Notes under the pieces: generated by a model | Databases searched by the model: none | Seen by the model: the letters and a program-made list of their open reading frames with translations, nothing else | What the model was told of the DNA's origin: nothing | Part shown: piece after piece, positions 8,301 to 14,814 of the stretch | How the letters are laid out: every line of letters begins with the position of its first letter | Numbering within the stretch: the stretch's first letter is position 1 | Assembly: GCA_035298905.1 (NCBI GenBank) | Contig: DATGXQ010000395.1 | Coordinates: forward strand, 1 to 28,098 | Origin: DATGXB01 sp035298905 | GTDB taxonomy: Bacteria; Cyanobacteriota; Cyanobacteriia; Cyanobacteriales; Nostocaceae | Length of the DNA: 28,098 nt | Direction of reading: 5' to 3' | Program-made: the position numbers and the translations under genes

Positions 8301-9137
8301 TTAGAGGATTTTTTCTAATCCATAGACTAGCGATTTTAACTGTTGAATTTTGCGAATTGCTAGTAAAACTCCGGGCATATAGCAAGCGCGATCGCTGGTA
8401 TCATGACGAAGGGTGTAAATTTGACCTGGTGCGCCAAATATGACTTCCTGATGAGCAATTAACCCTGGTAGCCGTACACTATGAATTCTAATCCCTTCAC
8501 CGGCTAAACTGCCTCTAGCCCCTGGTATTTTTTCCGTTTCTTCTACTTGGGGTGGGTTAAAAGTTTTACCCATTTCCGCTAAAAGCTGGGCGGTTTGAAT
8601 GGCTGTACCGCTTGGTGCATCGGCTTTTTGGTTGTGATGCAGTTCGATAATTTCTACATGGTCGAAGTATTGAGAAGCGGTAACTGCTGCTTGTTGTAAA
8701 AGTACCATTCCTATAGAGAAGTTAGGAATAATTAGACAGCCGGTGCTGGCTTTTTCCGCAAAATCGGCTAGTTCATTGATTTGTTCTGGACTTAAGCCGG
8801 TAGTTCCCACAACTGGACGAATACCATAGGCGATCGCACTCCGCACGTTATCATAAACTGCATCCGGGTGAGTAAAATCGACTATTACCCCTGGTTGTAG
8901 TTGTCTTTCCCCTGCCACATAGCCTAACATTGGCTCTAGTTGGTTAGTGATTGGTACTTCCAGAGGTTCAGCTAAACCAGCTAGTTCTCCCGCATCTTTT
9001 CCCTGATGTTCTGGTGAAGTATCCAAAGCGCCCATTAAAACCATATCAGACGCTTGGGCTACAGCCTTCACCACCTCACGTCCCATTTTACCTGCTGCAC
9101 CATTAACAATTACAGGGATAGTAGATTGATTAGTCAT
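8301..9137 (-). CDS. dapB: 4-hydroxy-tetrahydrodipicolinate reductase
   Basis: It makes tetrahydrodipicolinate from hydroxy-tetrahydrodipicolinate with NAD(P)H, in the diaminopimelate/lysine pathway, in the cytoplasm. The 278-residue product has the dinucleotide-binding motif VNGAAGKMGREVV (about 11-23), VVGTTGLSPEQ in the middle, and the signature ELHHNQKADAPSGTA (about 160-174), which carries the catalytic His pair, the Lys, and the substrate-binding SGT. The length is normal. The ATG at 9137 gives MTNQSTIPVIVNGAAG, with the Rossmann strand at the expected distance. No strong Shine-Dalgarno is seen. It stands alone, with repeat DNA behind it and the accessory island in front. Confidence 0.95.
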   Translation of the reverse strand: MTNQSTIPVIVNGAAGKMGREVVKAVAQASDMVLMGALDTSPEHQGKDAGELAGLAEPLEVPITNQLEPMLGYVAGERQLQPGVIVDFTHPDAVYDNVRSAIAYGIRPVVGTTGLSPEQINELADFAEKASTGCLIIPNFSIGMVLLQQAAVTASQYFDHVEIIELHHNQKADAPSGTAIQTAQLLAEMGKTFNPPQVEETEKIPGARGSLAGEGIRIHSVRLPGLIAHQEVIFGAPGQIYTLRHDTSDRACYMPGVLLAIRKIQQLKSLVYGLEKIL

Positions 9138-9271
9138 ATTTCGAGAAATGCGTTTTTAGTCATTGTACTGACATCTCGCACTCCTGGGCGCGATCGCCTG
9201 AAAATTAATTCCCCACAGTTTACTAATTAAATTTTCTCAATCAGCTAAATTTTATAGTTATTGCTCACTAA

Positions 9272-9883
9272 TTATATTCTTTGGAAAATCTGAGCAACAG
9301 TCAATTTTAATTCAGGAAAAAGTGGAGATATAATCAAATCATCACCTCTAAATTGATTAACCATATATTCATCATCCTCTAAATAATAAACTGAAATCGT
9401 AGGTTGTTTAGGATAACCAATAAACCTCCTACCCCCGAAAGCAGCATAATCAACAATCCAATATTCAGGAATCCCCATAGATTCATATTCATTTGTTTTA
9501 GTGTTATAATCTGTTTGCCAATTACTGCTAACAACTTCTATGACTAAAGGAACAGAAGCAGCTTGAGCAATGGTAGATTCTTTTTTCCACAAAGGTTCAT
9601 TAACTAAATTATTTCTATTTAATAATAGTATATCAGGTGCATAAGCTGATAAACCACTAGGATTTTTAATTAAAGCTGTTTTGGGGATAAAGTAAGGAAG
9701 CTTAACTCTTTTATATTCTGTGACTATTTCCTCTACTAAAAAACCGATAATTTCCTCATGATCTCCTACTGATGGATTCATTTCAATAATTACTCCCTCG
9801 TGTAATTCATAACGTAATCCCGTTTCTGGATAGGATTGTATAAATTCCTCAAAGGTTACTGGTTTACTTAATGCTTGAACCAT
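9272..9883 (-). CDS. Uma2 family (DUF820) PD-(D/E)XK nuclease-like protein
   Basis: A 203-residue member of a family hugely expanded in cyanobacteria and related by fold to restriction-type PD-(D/E)XK nucleases; its biological role is not established. Visible family marks are TFEEFIQSYPE at the N-terminus, YELHEGVIIEMNPSVGDHEEI (about 26-46, in shorter blocks), APDILLLN (about 95-102) and PLVIEVVSSNWQTDY (about 131-145), giving the Asp and Glu of the active site; the expected Lys after EVV is replaced by Ser. It is on the same strand as the three genes of the accessory island, 167 bases after the last of them, so could be co-transcribed. The ATG at 9883 gives MVQALSKPVTFEEF. Confidence 0.85.
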   Translation of the reverse strand: MVQALSKPVTFEEFIQSYPETGLRYELHEGVIIEMNPSVGDHEEIIGFLVEEIVTEYKRVKLPYFIPKTALIKNPSGLSAYAPDILLLNRNNLVNEPLWKKESTIAQAASVPLVIEVVSSNWQTDYNTKTNEYESMGIPEYWIVDYAAFGGRRFIGYPKQPTISVYYLEDDEYMVNQFRGDDLIISPLFPELKLTVAQIFQRI

Positions 9884-10050
9884 GATTCACATCTTGAATG
9901 TTTTTGATAATTTTAGTTAATTATACTATAATTATAAGCTGATGGGGTGGATATTAAGGTAAGATTTAGCAATGATTATATTCTTCTATGTTTACTAATT
10001 AGGCTTTTATGATAATTATATTTCAATTATAAATATAGCCTTTAATTTTA

Positions 10051-10872
10051 TTAACTTCTTCCAAATAATTTTAATTCTTCGATTAATATTTTAATTAAAG
10101 GTCGGTAAAGTGTATTATCTAAATGTTCTTGATACCAAGTTTCATAATCACCTAATAAATTTAAATGTTGTTCAATTTGTCTTGCTTCTTCCAGTAATAC
10201 CCATAAATTATGGGTTGCTCTATTTTCAAAACCAATTCCACCACTCATTTTAAGTCCTTCTAAACCATATTTTTGGCAAGCAGGACATTGACATTATTGT
10301 AACTTTTTCTCTTCTTCTTTACTAATTTTTCTTCCTCGCCAATTTCCTAACTCAGCAACAATACGATCACCTGTTCCGGGTAATTGAATTAACCCCCTTG
10401 CTGCACGATTTCGCCAGCCACTAGAATCAACTGAATTAATACCTAATAAGGCTGCAATATGTAAAGTTGAAGTTCCTCCGATTCCAAAAATATGCAATTT
10501 TTTATCTGGAAATTGTTTGCGAAAATGAATTAAATTATCTATTATTTTTTTATAAGGAATAGCTTTAGGAGCGCGTAATAAATTAGGAACAATACCACCT
10601 AAAGCAATATAAGGCTTTTTAGATAAACCTTTACTATTAACTACTTTTTTTATATATTGTTCTAAAAAATTACTAATATGAACTACAGGAACATAACCAC
10701 CTTGATAATAGCGAAAATTCATATTCATAGTTTTTTTAAAACAATCTTCCTGTTCCTCTAAAGTCATTTTAGGAATAGGAATAAAATCTTGAGGAATAGG
10801 ATACCAGTCTGGTTTTGATTCTCGTACAAATTCCGCATATTCTTTAACAGGTACTTCTTTACTATCTTGCAC
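10051..10872 (-). pseudogene. Broken tRNA-guanine transglycosylase/DpdA-like gene with in-frame TAA
   Basis: One reading frame of 274 codons, cut by a single TAA at 10294-10296. The part before the stop (192 residues from the GTG at 10872) has PDWYPIPQDFIP, IALGGIVPNLL, HIFGIGGTSTLHIAAL, and SVDSSGWRNRAARG; the last matches the region of the transglycosylase nucleophile Asp. Directly after the stop the same frame reads CQCPACQKYG and then ATHNLWVLLEEA, i.e. C-x-C-x2-C-x21-H followed by NL. That is the zinc-site pattern of tRNA-guanine transglycosylases, so the two pieces belong to one protein. The N-terminal portion expected to hold the second catalytic Asp is absent: upstream there are five codons, then a TAA, then the next gene. 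It is the last gene of a minus-strand trio. DpdA-type proteins insert 7-deazaguanine bases into DNA; whether this was DNA- or RNA-directed cannot be told here. Confidence 0.8.
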
Positions 10873-10942
10873 AAATACAATACAACATTACCAAAATATA
10901 ACTTGATATTAAAAACACAAATTTCAAAGCTTTTGCAACTCT

Positions 10943-11698
10943 TTATACTTTAGTTAGTAAATATTGGCTAAGTGTTAATGAATAAATGTTAAACAAAATA
11001 AACCAAATATAATTTTGCCCTCTATTAACACCCTCTTGATTCAATAACTCATCTGGAAAAAGTATAGCTGCAACTGAAATCAACTGATATTCTAAAGCTG
11101 TTAAAGGTGTACCTCCAAACTCATTAAAAATACCTATATTTCCTTTCTCCCACGCTTTAATCCAGAAATAAATATTCTCTTTTAATTTAGGTTCATAGCT
11201 TGGATATTCTTGAAATAAACTATCTGCCCATCTTTGATATTTACGATAAATTCTATTTTTAGGATGATTAGGACAAACAACAGCACTTAAATCTCCAATA
11301 TGATATTCGTATCCGTCTCCCCAACGGCAAAACTTACTTTTATCTCTTTTTCCTCTAGATATACCTTTAATGTTGTTTGACAAATTATTACTTTTTCCAT
11401 ACTTTTCAGATTTCCCAATATATAAAGGTATAATTAAATTTCCTCTGACTTTATACATTATATAAATTAATCCTTCATAAACATCTGTTTTTTCATCGAA
11501 ATCTTGTAAAACTTTCTCTACTTCACAAATTAAATAATTTTCCATATTTTCTGACCGCTCTAGAATTAGACGAGAATCAATACCATATTGCTTAATACTA
11601 ACAACGTTATTTTGATTTACTTTGAATAATTCTACTCCAATATGATTAGATATATAATGCTCACAAAACCTTTGCCAGATTAATATTTTCTCATCCAC
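10943..11698 (-). CDS. GIY-YIG nuclease-like protein
   Basis: A 251-residue protein. In its middle YEGLIYIMYKVRG (about 74-86) is followed by IPLYIGKSEKYG (about 89-100), which matches the paired GIY and YIG strands of the nuclease fold; Arg and Glu residues follow (RGKRDKSKF, then NEFGG at about 190). The N-terminal 70 residues are unassigned. The C-terminal ~30 residues after NQEGVNRGQN are unusually hydrophobic and may be an out-of-frame extension. The GTG start at 11698 has AGAGG 10 bases upstream. It lies 12 bases after the DUF6884-like gene and 70 bases before the broken DpdA-like gene, all on one strand, so an operon is likely. The family assignment is from motif recognition only, and the nuclease activity is inferred. 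Confidence 0.65.
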   Translation of the reverse strand: MDEKILIWQRFCEHYISNHIGVELFKVNQNNVVSIKQYGIDSRLILERSENMENYLICEVEKVLQDFDEKTDVYEGLIYIMYKVRGNLIIPLYIGKSEKYGKSNNLSNNIKGISRGKRDKSKFCRWGDGYEYHIGDLSAVVCPNHPKNRIYRKYQRWADSLFQEYPSYEPKLKENIYFWIKAWEKGNIGIFNEFGGTPLTALEYQLISVAAILFPDELLNQEGVNRGQNYIWFILFNIYSLTLSQYLLTKV

Positions 11699-11710
11699 TC
11701 AGTTAAACCT

Positions 11711-12448
11711 CTATAAGCACCATTCAAAATAAATTTCTATACCTAATTGGTGTAATATTTTCCTTGCTTGAATGGAATGAAAAGAACTTACAGGTAATCC
11801 AGTTAATTGACTGACTAACCATTTAGGTGAAACTTTTTTATCATCAACTAAGACATACCAAGTTTGATAATTATCAGGTTTCCCTTGATGTTCTATTAAA
11901 CCCTGTCTAGCAATAACAAGGATTTCAGCTTTGGTTAAATTTAGTTCAATACCTTTAAACACTACCTTTCCCTTGATACTGTTATCTTTGGGAGTATGTA
12001 GGTATTCAGGAGGTTCACCATAAAGCCATTGATGTAATATTGACAGCTTTTTACCTATTGTACCAGTAGCAATAGTAATGGTGCAATTTCCTGGTATAAT
12101 TTTTTCATATTCATCAAAAATTTGTGCATAATCCTGACTCATGCACAATAAACATCTTTTGTAAAGGCCACTCTGTAAAAGTTCACAAAATTTGTTATTG
12201 CCAGAAGACTTTAATTCTTGCGATCGCTTTTTATCCATTTTCTGGTCATAGTTGGGGATTAACTCATGACTAGATATGAGTCCAAACTTGGCGGAAAGGA
12301 TAAAAATATCTAAATCATTCGAGTTTTTTTCCTGTAAAAACTTCCGCAAAACCCGAAAGGCAACCCCATTGTAACATGCAATCGCTGGTAAATCTTCTAC
12401 ATTTGAAAATTTGGATTTAGAACAGTTGATAATTAATAAATCTTTCAC
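11711..12448 (-). CDS. DUF6884-like (YaaA/ArcS-related) protein with a C-terminal extra domain
   Basis: A 245-residue protein. The N-terminal part shows IINCSKSKF (about 6-14), AIACYNGVAFRVLRKFL (about 23-39), FILSAKFGLISS (about 49-60) and an LIPNYDQKM block, the pattern I associate with DUF6884; related folds occur in ArcS and YaaA proteins that deal with 7-deazaguanines or nucleic acid. The C-terminal ~70 residues (YQTWYVLVDDKKVSPKWLV, then FHSIQARKILHQLGI) resemble a small module found attached to restriction-type proteins; I cannot name it surely. The GTG start at 12448 gives MKDLLIINCSKSK; no clear Shine-Dalgarno is seen. It is first in a three-gene minus-strand run with a GIY-YIG-like gene and the broken transglycosylase gene. 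One HIP1 site (about 12228) lies inside it. Confidence 0.65.
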   Translation of the reverse strand: MKDLLIINCSKSKFSNVEDLPAIACYNGVAFRVLRKFLQEKNSNDLDIFILSAKFGLISSHELIPNYDQKMDKKRSQELKSSGNNKFCELLQSGLYKRCLLCMSQDYAQIFDEYEKIIPGNCTITIATGTIGKKLSILHQWLYGEPPEYLHTPKDNSIKGKVVFKGIELNLTKAEILVIARQGLIEHQGKPDNYQTWYVLVDDKKVSPKWLVSQLTGLPVSSFHSIQARKILHQLGIEIYFEWCL

Positions 12449-12614
12449 AGATTTTACTTAATAGGAATAAGTGTTTATATCATTTTGAGTTTACCATCAT
12501 TTATCCAAGGGTAAAAATTGTTAGAATTTGAGAAAAGAATTTTATATAAATAAATACCTGATGCAATTTAGCCAATGCGAGTTAGTCTAGAAACAAAGTG
12601 ATAGGAGAAATATT

Positions 12615-12863
12615 ATGCAAGCTTACAAACTCAAATGAAAAATCGAATCATCTGGAAAGTTGGTAATTACTGAAACCGTAAATTTACCACCTGGTGATGT
12701 AGAAGTGATAGTATTACAAACAGTTGATAGTACAGAAACACCTAAAAGACGAACTAAAATTAAAGCTTTGCAAAACTGGGTTGATCAAACTCAACCAGTA
12801 CCTGCTGATTTTGATCCAGAACAAGCTAAATGGGAATATTTAAAGGGGAAACATAACCTGTGA
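12615..12863 (+). pseudogene. Antitoxin gene remnant of a PIN-type toxin-antitoxin pair, TGA at codon 8
   Basis: From the ATG at 12615, preceded by a good AGGAGAA site, the frame reads MQAYKLK, then TGA (12636-12638), then KIESSGKLVITETVNLPPG and on to DPEQAKWEYLKGKHNL at 12863. Restoring one base (TGA to GGA) gives a continuous 82-residue protein, so a single substitution interrupts it. The length, the position directly before a PIN-domain remnant, and the GTGA overlap with it fit a small antitoxin. Re-initiation at the in-frame TTG at 12660 could still make a shorter protein of 67 residues, so some function cannot be excluded. Confidence 0.7.
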
Positions 12864-13020
12864 AGGTTTTGCTTGACACCGATATAATCTTAGCTATTGC
12901 TCTAGAATGACAACCTTAAGTTACTAATAGTGAAATAGTCTTAGCATTTTTTGAACAGGGACAAATAGAAGGCTATACGGCTCTCTATCATGCAGCTAAT
13001 CTTTTGACTATATCTTACTC
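12860..13020 (+). pseudogene. PIN-domain (VapC-like) toxin remnant, two stops and truncated
   Basis: The GTG at 12860 overlaps the stop of the antitoxin remnant. The frame reads MKVLLDTDIILAIALE, then TGA (12908-12910), QP, TAA (12917-12919), then VTNSEIVLAFFEQGQIEGY. LDTDIIL carries the first acidic residue of the PIN active site, and the rest matches the second helix region. After GY the similarity seems to continue in another frame (DYILLK around 12995-13012), suggesting a further indel. The remainder of the ~130-residue domain is missing; the remnant runs into the 3' end of the Uma2 gene on the other strand. It cannot encode an active toxin. Confidence 0.72.
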
Positions 13021-13554
13021 AAAAACAGGCGACCAAATTTCAGAAATTTTTACTTCAAAACCTGGTAATAAATCAGGTAAAGTTAGCAATTCATTATTTT
13101 CTAAAATTAATACCTGATCATTTTGATAAACTTCTATATTTTTGGTTTTAGGATTAATCAGAATGCCAATTCTCGAACCCAAATTAAGAAATTCTTGAAT
13201 CTTGGCTCGTAATTTTTCTAAACTATCAGTTTTTGATTTTACTTCTACTACCAAATCAGGTACTATTTCTGCATAATCTTCTGTTGTTTCCTTTAATCTT
13301 TCTGCACTAATAAAAGATACATCAGGCGCACGTAAATTGGCATTTGGTAATTTAAAACCTGCACTAGAACCTGTTACTCTTCCCAGTTTGCGTGGTCTAA
13401 CCCAGTTACCCAAAATACGCAAAAATTCACTTCCGACTTCTTCCGACTCGTAACCTGATGGACTCATGACTATAATTTCTCCATTTACCAACTCCATCCG
13501 ATATTCTGGATAAGCTGCTTGCATTTTTTCTAAGTCTTGGATAGTTAGCAACAT
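13015..13554 (-). CDS. Uma2 family (DUF820) PD-(D/E)XK nuclease-like protein
   Basis: A 179-residue protein distinct from the Uma2 protein at 9272-9883. Family marks are LTIQDLEKMQAAYPEYRME at the start, LVNGEIIVMSPSG (about 22-34), NLRAPDVSFIS (about 93-103) and PDLVVEVKSKTDSLEKLRAKI in shorter blocks (about 119-139). Here Asp, Glu and Lys (APD ... EVK) are all present, so this copy, unlike the other, keeps the complete presumed active site. The ATG at 13554 gives MLLTIQDLEKM. Its 3' end overlaps the convergent toxin remnant by a few bases. It marks the right edge of the accessory island. Confidence 0.87.
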   Translation of the reverse strand: MLLTIQDLEKMQAAYPEYRMELVNGEIIVMSPSGYESEEVGSEFLRILGNWVRPRKLGRVTGSSAGFKLPNANLRAPDVSFISAERLKETTEDYAEIVPDLVVEVKSKTDSLEKLRAKIQEFLNLGSRIGILINPKTKNIEVYQNDQVLILENNELLTLPDLLPGFEVKISEIWSPVFE

Positions 13555-14041
13555 GAAACAGACCTCTGAACTTGTTTATGTCTATTTTGCCATTTTTGAA
13601 AATTATCTAGACACAAAAACGGTGTTGAGGGTGGGTTACTTTAATTATTTTGCTCTCTCCACGAAAATTATCCTCAAAGTTTTAGCTTGAGATGATGGTC
13701 ATCTGTGATTAAGTCACCTGAAAGTTAGTGTAATTACTGAATCTGGGGTAATGGCTGCTTTTTTCTCTGATGAGAGTGTAAAGTTATGCACTTTTTGAAC
13801 CCTCACCCAGATGTTTGATGTTTGCAAAACTACAAAGGTATGTTATTGTAATGGGGGGTATTTAACCCTAATTAACAGGCTATTAATGCTAAAAGAGGCA
13901 GTTCTCAACATCGATGGATGATACAGAACAGAGTGGCGGTAAACGCAGATAGCAAAATAGTATAAAAAATTGTAACCTTAAGCAAAAAATAATCTAGCTA
14001 CACTTTGTTTCTAGTATCTTTTTAAAAGACAACTCATAAAG
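13555..14041. other. 487-base intergenic region, presumably secretion-operon promoter
   Basis: No gene on either strand, and no clean tandem repeat or terminator hairpin. The part nearest the next operon is AT-rich (around 13965-14035). It separates a leftward gene from a rightward operon, so promoters for both must lie here, but I could not pick a -10/-35 pair with confidence. Confidence 0.4.
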
Positions 14042-14776
14042 GTGGCTACTCTGACTACAAGTGATATGAATCCGATACTGCAATTAGGCGATCGCACACT
14101 GACGGCCGTAGAAATTTTACCATTGTTGGCAAAGTATCAATTGATGCCACTATTGGTGAAAGAAATAGTGATTGATCAAGCGATCGCCGAAATTAAAACT
14201 ACACCACAGGAAGAACAGTTAGCCTATGAACAAGCGCAACAGGCGCTACAAAAGCAGTCGATAAGCACAGAACAAATTCAGGCGATCGCCACTCGTCAAC
14301 TCAAACTGGAAAAGTTTAAAGACATAACTTGGGGAGGAGATGTAGATTCTTATTTTTTCCAGCGCAAATCCCAATTAGACAAAGTAATTTATTCCCTCAT
14401 TAGTACTTCAGATATAGGTATTGCTCAAGAAATTTACTTCCGCATTCAAGAAGGAGAACAATCTTTTGCCGAATTAGCACGAGAATATGCCCAAGGACCA
14501 GAAGCTCAAACAGATGGTTTAGTCGGTCCCATAGAACTACAAACTATTCATCCAGTTTTAGCCAAAATCCTTTCTGTGAGCCAACCACAGCAGTTATTAC
14601 CACCTACTCAAATTGGCGAATGGATTGTAATTGTGCGATTAGAAAAACTCCTCCCAGCCCAACTAGACAGGAGTACACGTCAACGCTTAATTAATGAACG
14701 GTTTAATCAATGGTTGCAAAACCAAATAGCAGCCACAAATTGGCAAATTCGTCAATCAGAAACTGCCTCTGTTTAG
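14042..14776 (+). CDS. Parvulin-like peptidyl-prolyl isomerase (PpiC/SurA type) of a secretion operon
   Basis: A 244-residue protein. The N-terminal half is helical and rich in Gln/Glu (chaperone-like); the parvulin domain lies at about 118-215, with DIGIAQEIYFRIQEGEQSF, FAELAREYAQGPEAQTDG, and VGPIELQTIHPVLAKIL in order. No signal peptide is seen, so it probably acts in the cytoplasm before export. It lies 38 bases upstream of an ABC exporter and an HlyD gene, and probably helps fold or hold their substrate. The GTG at 14042 follows the open frame; an ATG at 14066 (giving MNPILQLGDRTL) resembles relatives more closely and may be the true start. A purine-rich AAAGGTGG (14037-14044) lies 21 bases before that ATG, which is rather far. 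Confidence 0.82.
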   Translation: MATLTTSDMNPILQLGDRTLTAVEILPLLAKYQLMPLLVKEIVIDQAIAEIKTTPQEEQLAYEQAQQALQKQSISTEQIQAIATRQLKLEKFKDITWGGDVDSYFFQRKSQLDKVIYSLISTSDIGIAQEIYFRIQEGEQSFAELAREYAQGPEAQTDGLVGPIELQTIHPVLAKILSVSQPQQLLPPTQIGEWIVIVRLEKLLPAQLDRSTRQRLINERFNQWLQNQIAATNWQIRQSETASV

Positions 14777-14814
14777 GTACTTAAATCACCAACTAACTGT
14801 AGATATAAATAAAC

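Noticed and set aside
12636..12638. TGA read as selenocysteine in the antitoxin
   Set aside because: The following bases show no clear selenocysteine hairpin, small antitoxins have no reason for it, and the toxin next to it carries ordinary stops too.
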